Of a DNA stretch of 64,000 nucleotides, positions 25,851 through 38,059 are shown one piece after another (the first letter of the stretch is position 1; the number at the start of each line of letters is the position of its first letter). Below the pieces are notes generated by a model, which was given only the letters and a program-made list of their open reading frames with translations, searched no databases and had not been told where the DNA came from. This stretch comes from Pardosa pseudoannulata (Eukaryota; Arthropoda; Arachnida; Araneae; Lycosidae). The position numbers were made by a program, and so were the translations under genes. Location: contig CM063503.1 of the NCBI GenBank assembly GCA_032207245.1, forward strand, positions 58,708,369 to 58,772,368, written 5' to 3'.

Positions 25851-28379
25851 CAGGAATGGAATAGAAGTAGTTCCAGCTACTAATCACAAAGCCTTGCGCA
25901 ATAAAGCACAGAAACCAACCACCTGGATGATGGAGAACAGTAAGTTAATCACTAGTTCCAACTAAATGGTAAATAGCATCTGATGTCTCCATTTAGTACT
26001 ACAATAAATAATTAAATTTTGTAATCAGTAAATATCGTTTTATAGCTCACGCAATAATTGTTATCACTTTCAACAAACGTTTTCTCACGATTACAGCATT
26101 ATCAGCTTTATTGTAAAATTTTTTTTCCTTCTTTTTCTTTCAATGCAGAGTCGTTAAATATTTTTGTGATTCTTTTCAGTAATTAAGAACACAGTCTCTT
26201 TTCCCTTTTTTAATTATCTTTCCCTTTATGTGCTATTTATTTATATTACTATCGGGGCCAGGCACATTATTCAGGACACCTTCCCCAAGTATAATTGAGT
26301 TAAAAGATATATGCTCTGGGCATCATAATGGAATTGAAATTAACTTTCCAAAGCATAGGACACCGTTTTAGCTTTGATTAACTCTTAAAGTTATTTTGGT
26401 CGCATCTAAGCTCTTTTTTTTTCAAAGATATTGTTTTATTTGCACCAATTCTACAAGAGTCTAGCTCAAATATTTTCTTCTTCTTCCAGAAATTTGATAT
26501 AATTATTTCAGACAATCGACATCAATCAGCAATAACTTATTGGTATTTTTTGTATCATTTTGATTTAAAGTTATTGTTGCGGAGTAAACTGTCTTCTGGT
26601 AAATATTTCTTTAAAGCCTAATCTTTAGGGAAAGCTCTTTGCCACAGAAGTTCGAACTGTTTCGTTGTTACTTTATTACACGCTGATTTTTACTCGACTG
26701 TAGCATGAATCAGCAGAACAAATTCTATAGCCAGAAGTAAAGGATAGCTGCGTATGGAGTAAAATGTACCATTTTACTCCCAGCATAACAAATACGAAAA
26801 AGGCATTGTTTACACTTCTGTGTCCAATATATCTAATATGGTATGAACTAGGACTACAATAAGTCCAAACGTATTTCAATTGATATGTTGGAACTCAATG
26901 TTCCCTTCTAATATGTAAAGTACGAAATGTATTCATCATAGAACATGAAGTGAGGTCTAATATGTTGAATAAAATATGAAATATCCAGAGACTGAAAAAG
27001 TTAAATGACCGTCAATTCAGGAGTTGGGAGTAATGAATCGAGTAAATCAGAAAGTCTGGAATTCTTTAGACTCAAAACGTAACAATTGAGTCTAATACCT
27101 GCCTTTTCCAAATCTTACATAAAATATTTTCATAGTTGGAATTTATGCCTTAAAACGCAAATTGTATTTAGCAATATCCCTAAATTAAGATCGAGATTAT
27201 AACATATCACTGAGACCTGCAGAATCTCTACCTTAATTCACACCGCTTAATTTTTTCCCATACAGCTGGATAAATAAGTCAACAAAAGACAAAATCACAA
27301 CAATATCTGAGATAATTTAGAAACTATACAAAACAGAGGTGCAAAAAAATAATAAAACTAGACCGCCAAAGTGATCTTGACGTAGTTTCTTAAACCATAC
27401 AATAATATCAATCACTCATGAGATCATTGCACAAGAAATTCTGAAGTGACAGCTCAGATATTCAGTTTCCTTTTACCTTTCATAAAAGTTTCCTTTGACA
27501 GAGGTATGGAAGCAAAACCCATTAGCTAAATAAGTGTATGATCCACATATTGACAATCACTTGGAACGCAGTCAATTTATTAGTTAAAAGGTTAAGTTGT
27601 CCATTACATTATTAATGATATTTTCAATCTATGCATCTCTTGTTTAAGAAATTTAACTGTTTCCCCTTTTCATAAGCTTGAGTAGGTTAGTTAGAATATA
27701 AATTTAAAAAATGAAAATCTTTCTACTTTACAATCAAGCAGGAGAATTTTATGAGACGTATAGGATTAAATATTGATAACAAACTTTTAAATGGCAATTA
27801 TAAGACTATATAAATTATGCATAACAGTCGGAGTCAAAATTTTAGAAGTGAATTTAAAAGTCAATCCGTCCTATTCATTTAGTCCCGAATTCATCCTCAT
27901 AGAACCCTATAGAACATAGTCATTTTTTCGGATTCATCGTTTTCCCGCATCTATCATCAAAAATATTGGTCCTAGTGATTTATTAACCTTTAAGTATTGT
28001 TTTATATTAGAAGAACTGTAAAAATCTCTTTTCTCTTTCTATTTCTTTTTCCTTTTAATTTTTTAAAAGAATGTTTCAGAGTCAAGTGTACGGCAAAAAG
28101 TTTTTTACTCCTCAAGAATCTTTTCTAAATAATCTTTTCTAAATTTTCTAAAAATTAAAGCTTTTCTAATTCTTTTATAACTTTTTAATGTTTGAGATAA
28201 TTTGAGTAGTTAACTGCCTTTACTTCAACGGAATACTAGAACAAAATAAGCGTACCAGCTAAAGCTATAGCTACACCAATTTTCAATTTGTCCTTCTCTT
28301 ACTCCCACTGCTCCGTTTGTACGTAATAAAAGACACTAACTTTGTCATATTTTACTACGTGTCATTATTTACCATAATT
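25851..28379. other. AT-rich DNA, no feature recognised
   Basis: No tandem unit, terminal inverted repeat or exon-like ORF with splice sites is apparent. The ORF at 26676-26879 (minus) has no recognisable domain. Confidence 0.5.
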
Positions 28380-28560
28380 CCTATGATATCTTCAAGACCG
28401 TTCCTGGGCATTTAGGCGCACACAGCCCAAAACATATTGGGCACCTTATATTCTATATGAAATGCATTATCGGCCTTTATTCGGGTGCTCCGATACGTTG
28501 GGAGCCAACGTAAGGACAGATTACACGTCCGCCAGTAACGGCCCGGCTATGTTGTGCATA
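28380..28560. other. GC-richer patch, unassigned
   Basis: About 180 bp rich in C and G (AGGCGCACACAGCCC, CGTCCGCCAGTAACGGCCCG). Includes a short inverted motif CCCAAAACATATTGGG and the pair GTTGGGAGCCAACG. No ORF over 20 codons with plausible splice sites. It could be an old exon, a retroposed fragment or a regulatory element. Confidence 0.3.
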
Positions 28561-28754
28561 TTAATTTAATCAAATTAAGGCCGGTAGAAATTCTGCAGAA
28601 TATATATAGCTCTTTTTTAATTGAATTATTTTTTATAAATTATTTTTTTCAAAATTTTTACAATTGTGACATAAAATGGACATTTTATGAAGAAAATGGG
28701 AAAAGTCATTTTTTTTTTCAATTTATTCCTAATGATGGTAGTAACATTAAAAAG

Positions 28755-29240
28755 TAGTCCCTAAATGTGTGTAGAAACTGTCAATCAATGAGAGTACCAA
28801 TGAATTATTGAGAAGTTTCATTTAATATTTATTTTATATCTTAAATGGCACTCTGAATACACAGATAAGTTATACCATTTCTTAAAACTGAAAGATTTTT
28901 TGTTTTTGTATAAAACTTGAAAAAATAAAGTTTATAGCTTCGGAAGGAACTAAAACACAAATGCTGTGACAAATTTTTTAAACACTCCTCAGTAAACACT
29001 AATGCTTAAATTTAGTTAAAAAATTTCTTAAAATTATGTTATATTTATAAAACTATCCGTTCAGAAAACGGATTATTTCCTAACGCAAATAGCAGTTAAA
29101 GAATATCTATAAAATATTGACAAAATGTGTGTTGAAATCGTCAATCAATCAGAGATTATCAATGAATTGTTGAGGAATTTCACTTAATATTTTTTAACTT
29201 AATTAGCAGTCTGAATACACAGATATTTTATACCATGGTA
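28755..29240. repeat. Diverged tandem pair, spacing about 361 bp
   Basis: Segments starting near 28763 and 29125 share AATGTGTGT.GAAA, CGTCAATCAAT, AATGAATT.TTGAG and CTGAATACACAGATA text. Non-coding. Confidence 0.7.
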
Positions 29241-29849
29241 AACAATTTTCCCTTCAAAGGAGTTAACAGTACACGGTATCTCAAATATGATAAAACCATT
29301 GACATTTTTTAAAAATTTAAATTGTTATTTTAATATTTCTACTCAGGAATGCAAAAGTTGCAATCTCTATTATCAGTAATTCGAAAGATATTTAGATTTT
29401 ATGCTTTCATTTGTAGGAGGCATTCTTTAAAAAATAAAGTCTTCAAATACCTTTTTCTCTCAATCTTATTTTTCCCAATTTCCATGCATTAAAAAGTCTA
29501 AAGCTCTTTTTTATTTTAGACGCTTATTTTATTATTATTATTTTAGCTCTTTTTTTTTTAGTTAAATTTTTATACAGCTTTTCTGCAATTCACAGAATAA
29601 TGCTATGCATGGAATTAGCAATCAGTTACTTATTTCTTTTTTTGTATACAGATGCATAGAACAAATTGTTACATTTCATTGTTTTATACTATAAAAATGA
29701 GTAAAAAATTTCATGAAATATATTTTTACATATTTAAAAGTCCATGCATAAATAATCTTGTATAGAAAGCTCTTATAAATATTTTTCTTTAATTTTGAAG
29801 CAAACATATTGATGCTTGAAATATTTATAATGGTTTTAAAAATCTTAAG
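29241..29849. other. No feature recognised
   Basis: AT-rich, T-tract-rich spacer. Confidence 0.45.
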
Positions 29850-30915
29850 TTTTAATTAAGTTTTATTTGATAAACGGTTAAAAACAATTAAAGCGTTTAT
29901 CGTAAAAAATAAAATTTTAAAAAAATTGAAAGTGTACCCGTATCCCCCTAAATGTTGAACCTTTTTATAAAACAATTTCCTAGAATTATATGTGATTCCT
30001 CTTACAAAGTTTGTCCTTGACTGATATCCGCTTCGTGACCTAAAGTTGACGCTATAGATCTTTTTGAACTAGAAATGGCAACGCAAACATCTGGTCACGA
30101 AATGTATACGGTTTATTTTGAAGATAATTACGTGTTCTGAAAATTTTGCTTTTCCCAACACAAAAGTTTAAGATACCTAAAAAACGATTTAATCGAAATT
30201 CTTTAATGTAATATCCTTGTAAATGGATAATATTAATAAATAATAAATAAAACTGATCGAAATACAAATTTTTAGAAGCTGGTGTATTTTAATCGAAAAT
30301 TTGTGTTATTCAGATAAAAAATATTACTTTAAACTCCGACCGTGGACAATAAGTCATCGGTAAGTCATCGGTTTAAAAGTTTAAATTTGAATTAAGTTTA
30401 AAATTTTATTTTATAAACGGTTCAAAACAATTAAAATGTTTACCGTAAAACATAAAGTAAAAAAAAAAATTGAAAGTGTACCCGTATCCCCCTAAATGTT
30501 GAACCTTTTTATAAAACAATTTCCTAGAATTATATGTGATTCCTCTTACAAAGTTTGTCCTTGACTGATATCCGCTTCGTGACCTAAAGTTGACGCTATA
30601 GATCTTTTTGAACTAGAAATGGCAACGCAAACATCTGGTCACGAAATGTATACGGTTTATTTTGAAGATAATTACGTGTTCTGAAAATTTTGCTTTTCCC
30701 AACACAAAAGTTTAAGATACCTAAAAAACGATTTAATCGAAATTCTTTAATGTAATATCCTTGTAAACGGATAATAGTAATAAATAATAAATAAAATTGA
30801 TCGAAATACAAGCTTTTGAAAGCTGGTGTATTTTGATCGAATAGTACGATGTGTTATTTAGATAAAAATATTACTTTAAGCTCCTACCGTGGACAATAAG
30901 TCATCATATAAAGTG
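29850..30915. repeat. 544-bp direct tandem duplication
   Basis: The block GTGTACCCGTATCCCCCTAA...AAGTTGACGCTATAGATC occurs at about 29932 and 30476, and the parallel ORFs at 30052-30267 and 30596-30811 are offset by exactly 544 bp. The central 350 bp are almost identical; the flanks are more diverged. The ORF in each copy (71 codons, minus) differs at only two residues, but that is what a recent DNA duplication gives and it has no known domain. Confidence 0.92.
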
Positions 30916-31374
30916 TTTGGAAATTTGTCAAATATACAAAGAGTAAAACTTGGCTTTAATTTGGACAGAAATATTTGAACTTAATGTTACAATCAAATTG
31001 CAACAATGTTGCAATCAAATTGCATAAAAAATAACCTTTGTACTTTCAAATAAAATAAGACTTAAAAATCTTAAATTTTAATTATTAACTCTTTGTGTCT
31101 CAAATTTTAAAAATATCTCCTTAGATGTTAGAATGCATTATTTCATATAAAAAACATAAAAATAAAAATGTATTGCCAAAAACTGTAATATTCTCTTCAA
31201 ACGAAAAAAAAATTTGTTTTTACAGATATACAGATGCAGATTTAATGGCAGGTGTTTCTGGCCCCAGCTTTAGGGTGACCCAAACTTTACAAAACCCAAA
31301 CTTTATAAAACCCAAACTTTATACATTTTGTGTTATACATTACAAGTGCAATTTAAATTTAAGTTTTCAGCCAA

Positions 31375-31675
31375 TAGCGAAACATATTAGCTTATTTATA
31401 TTCAGTAATAAACAAAGCCCAAATATAAAGACTGCATAAAAGTTCGTATACTTTAAAGAAACTGCCAGATACAAGGTTGATGCAGTTTTAGAGTTAAAAT
31501 ACAGCTACAAAAATATAAAAGAGGCTTTTATTGAGATACACAGTTCTATAAATAAGAACAAAATTGTTGTTATTAATAAAAATCATTATTTTTAAAGATG
31601 AGTAGTTATGTAACTACTGTAATGACGGTCCTGTGGGATAAAATTTTGCATAAAATCACTGCAACAAGCAAATCT
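31375..31675 (+). repeat. Left arm of a large inverted repeat
   Basis: Its reverse complement matches 32948-33240 closely: both contain AATAATGATTTTTATTAATA, TTGTAGCTGTATTTTAACTC and ATCTGGCAGTTTCTTTAA in the same order. The arms are about 300 bp and the spacer about 1.27 kb. It could be a fold-back element or two opposite insertions of one repeat. Confidence 0.88.
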
Positions 31676-32313
31676 TGAAATTCTATTGACTTCACAGTTG
31701 TTAAAAGTGTGTCATTATTAAGAAGTCAAGAAGTTTGCATAAATGAAAATATAATACATAATTTCATATACATATATATATGTGTGTAAAAATTATTTCC
31801 TCTAGTCACAATAATTATGTAGCCCCTATTGTTTTTACTGGGCAAGGAGAAAGCTGATGAGCTAACAGTAATAACGATGCAGTCGGGCAGCATTGAAAGA
31901 GAATGGCACAAGTCTTATTAAAACTTTATTTTAGAGCTGTTAAAAACGGACATCTGTACTAGTCAAAGACAGACAAGAAAAAGACACAAAATCAGTTTAC
32001 TCGAACAGAGGTGTACCCATGTGCGAAGACAAAAAGAATTTTCCCAAGGGACAAGAAACTTAGCGAATTAAACTGTTAATATCAGGAAGGAAAGATGTGG
32101 AGCCATTTGCCGGCAACAGCTGGAAAACGTGTTGAATAGACAGAAAATTTACATTATAGGACAGAAAGCTTTGGGAAATGTATCGAAAGAATTTTAAGTC
32201 GGGGACACTCCTTTGATTAAGACATTTAGAGGCTGGGAAAAAGATTTTAAGGAATTAGAATGGGAGAGAGGAGGTTTTTAAGAAAATATTAAAGTTAAAT
32301 AATTTTGATATAT

Positions 32314-32356
<43 letters not shown>

Positions 32357-32947
32357 CAAAACTTAAGATATGAAAAAAAGTTTATTTACATATTTTCATA
32401 TTTTACTTAAAAGTAAAATTCTATACATTACATTAAAATTTTTATTGAATATATTACATAGTGCATAATAAGTTTTATTTACTCCTATTTTAAAATGTGG
32501 TCAATATGCATTTTATTCCCTAGATCCTCTTTCTCTTTTTTATTGAGCCTAATTTGTTTGTTTGTTTTTCTACATCCGGGGCCTCGGTCGGTCTTAATCT
32601 GCATCTGTAGAATTTAAAATTACCTTTATGATAAATCAACTTCTGATATCTATTTTTTAATTTACAAATTTTACCTAAGTTTATTTCAGTAACAAACTTG
32701 TACATCTAATTAAATGATAAATGAAACGTTCATATGAAAACTAAACTTAGTATCGCCATTTGATAGCAATTCTATCAGTAGATTATTTTATTTGCTGTGC
32801 TGCAATGTAGCAGTAATTACCTAAACTATCATTTAAAGCTGCCTGTGTAAATAACATTGATTTTTCGGTATAGTACGAGTTTGCAACTCATGATACAAGA
32901 GATTAAGAGAATTCCTCTAATTTAAAAACCATGAAACAAAAATAATT
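31676..32947. other. Spacer of the inverted repeat, with a (TA)n tract
   Basis: Holds a (TA)n tract at 32317-32355 and no recognised gene. Near 32575-32615 the text GGGGCC...TTAATCTGCATCTGTA resembles, in reverse complement, 31227-31270, so the inverted homology may extend in broken form beyond the main arms. Confidence 0.5.
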
Positions 32948-33240
32948 ATTTAATCAGATTTTATTCCACAGGACAGCATTACAGCAGTTGTATAATCACT
33001 CATTTTTAAAAATAATGATTTTTATTAATAGCAACAATTTTTTTTCTTACTTGTGTAACTGTGTATTTCAAAGAAAACCTCTTTTATAGTTTTGTAGCTG
33101 TATTTTAACTCCAAAACTGCATTAAACTTTTATCTGGCAGTTTCTTTAACGTATACAAACCTTTATGCAACCTTTATATTTGGACTTAGTTTATTACTAA
33201 CTATAAATAAAATATCATGTTTCACTATTGGCTGAAATAT
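32948..33240 (-). repeat. Right arm of the large inverted repeat
   Basis: Partner of 31375-31675 (see there). Confidence 0.88.
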
Positions 33241-33970
33241 AGCAGTAAATAGATTTTATGCCAATTTAATTTTACCGAAATAGTATTGATATGTGTAGAT
33301 TCGCTGTTGACCATGCAGTTAATGAAAAGAGAGTCAGACGTTGATTAGAAATTTGAGTTTGCTGTAATCGATTACCGAGTTAAAAACAGAATCGTCAGAT
33401 GTGACTAAATAAATAAAACCTCTCTTAATGTATGCATACTGTTACTAGGCAAAACATTAAGTCGATTTCTAGAAGAAGAAAACCAATTTAAGTTATTAAA
33501 GTTGATGGAAATCGAATCCTGTATTTGCTCCAACTGAACTGTCGTTAGTATAGCCTTGGATGTTATTGGTATGTAAACATATCGTTCTAAACATGGATTA
33601 CCTTGTCAGTGTTTCGAATCATCGATTTTTATCAACTTCTGTATCCCTTTTGAATTTAAAACAAAATTTAATTTAATCTGTTATTTGATTACGTGTAACC
33701 GTGCATTTCTTAACAGAAATTTATAAGCTGTATACTGTAAAACCTGATTTATATTTACTAACTAAAGAAAATCGTATTATTACAAATAATAACATGTTAT
33801 TTTTTCAGTATAGTTTCACATGAATATTTGAAACAATCCAGGTACATTCCTTGCATTTCTATACCTTTGAAATTTGTTAAGTATTTACATCGAAGTATAT
33901 AAAATAAAAGATAATTCAAATTAGTGTGTGATGAAAGTCAAACATTACCCATTTTGTACTATTACAGGTA
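33241..33970. other. No feature recognised
   Basis: AT-rich spacer. Confidence 0.45.
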
Positions 33971-34642
33971 CTAGCATATAGCCCGTCATATGACGGGATC
34001 AGTAAAATTTTTAGTTTTCCAGAATTGTAAAGTACCCTTTGAGGCAGGTAAAAAAGTGGTTTGTTCGTTTTTTGGCTGAGAATTATTTTGCAACAAAAAA
34101 TAATCGATGATTAAATTTAAAATTATCCCATATAAACCTAATCTATTATTTAAGCCATATATAAAAGAAAATTATTTACATAATATCTAAGTGCAGTGAT
34201 AAAACGTATGAAAATAATGCAGAAGGTATTTAAATAATACAAAATAAGAAATGGTTAAATGAGATGGTTTAAGGAATGATGTCATAATTCTAGACAAAAT
34301 GTCATTTTTACCTATTTATTATGTAATAAACTGATAAATTTAATCGCCTGCCCTTAAAATAGGGCTTGATATAATGGCATTAAACGCTCGAAAAGAGAGG
34401 AAGGGGTGGATTTCGAACGTTTTAAAGAATACAGTATTTTTCGCTGTGATATGAAGCATATTTATACCAATTTATTTTAGAATTGGAATGATAGTTTAGA
34501 GAAGACAAAATTTACTCGCTTTGAATTTTGCTATCAACTCATCAAGAATCCAATATGAATGCCTTTATCCATTCCAGGTCCAACCGCTTCATAAATTCGA
34601 GGACAGACGGACAGATAACTTAGGCTATTATTAGATATGGGA
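33971..34642 (-). mobile_element. Non-autonomous Helitron, compact copy
   Basis: Minus strand 5' end TCCCATATCTAATAATAGCC at 34642; 3' end palindrome CCCGTCATATGACGGG then CTATATGCTAG at 33971. Inserted between A and T. At 672 bp this is the most compact of three relatives in the window and shows the basic layout without nested insertions. Non-coding. Confidence 0.9.
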
Positions 34643-34770
34643 TTTTGTATAAACAGTCAGTATTTTCACTATTATTATTTTTCAAATATTTTTATGAACG
34701 CTTACGACAACAAATAAGTTTTACTTTAAGGTCAAAAAAGGAATTCTTTTCATAGGAATGACCACATTAT

Positions 34771-36078
34771 GTGTAAAAAGAAGACACGAGGGGCATTTTG
34801 GATGAGTAATCTTTTGAACCAATTACAATAAAGATTTAAAAGAATCATTACTTTAACTGAAAGTTATAGTCAATTTTACATAAATATATTGCTTATAACA
34901 ATGAATTTTGAAGTAAATTTATTTAAAACAAATTAATTAGTTTTGAAAGTAAAGAGATGACTTAAAAGATCAAGTACCTTTTTAAACTGCTGTTAATTAT
35001 GACTTCATTTCAATGTTCTGTAACTTAAAACTCTATTCATTTTTTAAAAATAAAATTTTTGCTATCTATTAAGCAACCTTTCTTTTTGATTACGTGGTAT
35101 AAATATTTTTTTAGATTTAACAAAAAAAGTTTAAATCATCAAAGTTTTAATGAAAGTTTCCTTTCGCAACTATCTAATTACGTCCAATAATCATAAACTA
35201 TATTATGTGTAAAAAGAAGACACGAGGGGCATTTTGGATGAGTAATCTTTTGAACCAATTACAATAAAGATTTAAAAGAATCATTACTTTAACTGAAAGT
35301 TATAGTCAATTTTACATAAATATATTGCTTATAACAATGAATTTTGAAGTAAATTTATTTAAAACAAATTAATTAGTTTTGAAAGTAAAGAGATGACTTA
35401 AAAGATCAAGTACCTTTTTAAACTGCTGTTAATTATGACTTCATTTCAATGTTCTGTAACTTAAAACTCTATTCATTTTTTAAAAATAAAATTTTTGCTA
35501 TCTATTAAGCAACCTTTCTTTTTGATTACGTGGTATAAATATTTTTTTAGATTTAACAAAAAAAGTTTAAATCATCAAAGTTTTAATGAAAGTTTCCTTT
35601 CGCAACTATCTAATTACGTGCTACAATCATAAACTATAATATGTGTAAAAAGAAGACACGAGGGGCATTTTGGATGAGTAATCTTTTGAACCAATTACAA
35701 TAAAGATTTAAAAGAATCATTACTTTAACTGAAAGTTATAGTCAATTTTACATAAATATATTGCTTATAACAATGAATTTTGAAGTAAATTTATTTAAAA
35801 CAAATTAATTAGTTTTGAAAGTAAAGAGATGACTTAAAAGATCAAGTACCTTTTTAAACTGCTGTTAATTATGACTTCATTTCAATGTTCTGTAACTTAA
35901 AACTCTATTCATTTTTTAAAAATAAAATTTTTGCTATCTATTAAGCAACCTTTCTTTTTGATTACGTGGTATAAATATTTTTTTAGATTTAACAAAAAAA
36001 ACCTTAAAACATCAAAGTTTTAATGAAAGTTTCCTTTCGCAACTATCTAATTACGTGCTACAATCATAAACTATAATA
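34771..36078. repeat. Three tandem copies of a 436-bp unit
   Basis: GTGTAAAAAGAAGACACGAG starts at 34771, 35207 and 35643, exactly 436 bp apart each time. The copies look identical over nearly their full length; I noticed differences only at the junctions (CGTCCAATAATC against CGTGCTACAATC) and near the end of copy 3 (AACCTTAAAACATC against AGTTTAAATCATC). Such identity in non-coding DNA points to very recent amplification or an assembly artefact. Confidence 0.95.
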
Positions 36079-36229
36079 TTATTATTATTGTATTTTCTCA
36101 ACAGAAAAAAATGGTAAAGAGTTATTTTATAAATTTTAAAAATATGATTCATAAATTTATCTGAAATAAAACTTTTACCACCGAAATAGCACCATAATTC
36201 ATCATTTTAAAGACATCATTTTCTCAACC

Positions 36230-36850
36230 AAAAAAAAAAAAATTGTTCATTCACAGGAATAAATACAGGTTGTGTGTAATCATATATCTGTAAAACATAA
36301 TAATAATCAAAATTTTAATTTTTAAAGTTTTTTGTTGAATTTAGTTAATTTTTCATGCCCCATCAAAAGAAAAAACTAGCTTAACAACCAGAAAAAATTT
36401 TTTCAGTGTTGAAAGTTTGAAAACTATGCTTACTTTTATAGTATTTCATCTAAAAAATGAAATTAAAGCAATATAATACTTCTTTAAAACAATGAACTAT
36501 TAAATGAATGTTATATGTTCTTCACAGCAAAAAATGATTTAAAACAGTTCTAGGAATTAAAAAAATTGACTGATATACTTAGATAAAATTAAATTCTTTA
36601 GTTATAAATCATTTGATATAATTAGCTTTAAAATGAATCAGCGTTTTAAAAACACATTATATGGCTTTGATTTCAACAAAAGAAAATATGTTTACAAGAG
36701 TAAATAAGCATTAATCGCAGTCATATATCAGTAGAAAATAGGAATTGTCGAAATTTTGAATTTTAAAATTTTTTGTTCAATCTAATAAATTTTTGATGTC
36801 ACATCAAAGCAAAAAGCTAGCTCAACAACCAATAAAAATTTTATTTTTGA
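36230..36850. repeat. Old tandem pair, spacing about 440 bp
   Basis: Segments near 36260-36400 and 36700-36845 share AATCATATATC.GTA.AA, TTTTTTGTT.AAT.TA and GCTTAACAACCA/GCTCAACAACCA text. The spacing is close to the 436-bp unit just to the left, so these may be much older members of the same array. Confidence 0.55.
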
Positions 36851-36930
36851 TTTTTTAGAGACATTAGGTTGGAAATAAAATTTATTTTTATATTCACAAT
36901 ATCAATAGCGCAGACAGAATTTCTCCCTGG

Positions 36931-37092
36931 AGGATTGGTATCGTTTGGAGTGCTACGGTCTACTTTTTGCAACACGAAGGCTAATGAGACCAGGATCTAC
37001 TGCTTAAAGCCCATTCTGAACATCCATGCCATAGTGGGATTCGAACCCACGCACTCCGGTATCGAAGGCCAGCACCCTAACCATTCGGCCAT
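36931..37092 (-). mobile_element. tRNA-derived SINE, best-preserved copy
   Basis: On the minus strand the head reads GGCCGAATGGTTAGGGTGCT (A box) and later GTGGGTTCGAATCCCAC, a perfect B box in a 5-bp T stem. The anticodon-arm loop reads CTTCGAT, giving a TCG anticodon, so the parent may be tRNA-Arg(TCG). The acceptor stem is not complete, so this is not a functional tRNA. The body (GGCTTTAAGCAGTAGATCC...CATTAGCCTTCGTG...GTAGACCGTAGCACTCC) is shared with the other three copies. Confidence 0.9.
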
Positions 37093-37156
37093 CTTTTGAC
37101 TCTGGCTGGAAAAGGCTAATATACAAACTGTACTTGCTGTATTGAGTTCTGCTTAA

Positions 37157-37403
37157 CCCCTTAACGCATTTGCCCGTGTCTGACACGGGCAAAATTCAAA
37201 ATAAATATGCAATCAAATCGTTTACACTTTGTTTGTGTAGCAATTTTTTATAACTTTTACCCCCTTTCTCGCTCTCTAGTCACCACCCAGAAATAAAATT
37301 GCAAAAAATAACTTACACTATACTTATATATTCTTTTTCTGTCTTAATGCAAATAATTTTTTTTTTGTCAGATTTTCCTAAAAAAAATTCGTGCTTTAAG
37401 GGG
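37157..37403. mobile_element. Small piggyBac-like MITE with terminal hairpin
   Basis: Flanked by TTAA (37153-37156 and 37404-37407). Left end CCCCTTAACGCATTTG, right end (reverse complement) CCCCTTAAAGCACGAA: inverted over the first 8 bases, weaker after. Just inside the left end is the near-perfect palindrome GCCCGTGTCTGACACGGGC. 247 bp, no ORF. Confidence 0.75.
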
Positions 37404-37407
37404 TTAA

Positions 37408-38059
37408 ACTCAAGATTACGTGACTTAAATGTTATGTTATGCAAACCCAAAAATGTAAACCCAAAGCTAATAGAAACTAATGCTTTACTTAACCACCGTC
37501 GGTTTCCGAGAGGCTCTCAGCAGAGGTTGTAAATTTATTTACACACAGTTGTCTGAAAGTTTAGAGAATCTTGCCATTAAAAATCACCTGCTAAATCAAG
37601 ATACGTACTAATAAAATAATTATTTTTTGGTTTACGATCTACGCTTTGAATTATTGTTCAATAAAATATATTAAGACCAAAACCCTGATTAGTATAATTA
37701 TTGACGCCAAAGTTAGGACGTGATTAGTATTTCTCTTAACTTTCTGTGAAAGCTCTAACATAACTAAAGATCGTGTATTCATATCCTATAGATAACAAGG
37801 TAATCAGTTATACCCATTTTTAGAAAGTAAGTTTAAAAAATTTATAGTTCCTGTTATTTTTATTATTATGTATTATGATGATTGTATATTGTTTTAAAAA
37901 GAAAGAAAAAATACCTCTTGGAAGGAGCTTGAGTCTCTTTAACTTCCCCCTCGCCTGTGGCCCTATACAATATTTTACATATTAAAACAAAATAATATAG
38001 CTTTAATAACAAAATTAAACTTAATAATATAACTTTAAATTATAAAATGAAAACATAAT
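37408..38059. other. No feature recognised
   Basis: AT-rich. A small C-rich stretch near 37918-37970 has no obvious function. Confidence 0.45.

Noticed and set aside
30052..30811. Pair of conserved 71-codon ORFs
   Set aside because: Similarity is explained by the 544-bp DNA duplication; no domain, no splice sites, and the codons show no sign of selection by eye.
37010..37092. Functional tRNA gene
   Set aside because: Acceptor stem is not formed and the sequence continues into a body shared by three other loci, so it is a SINE head.
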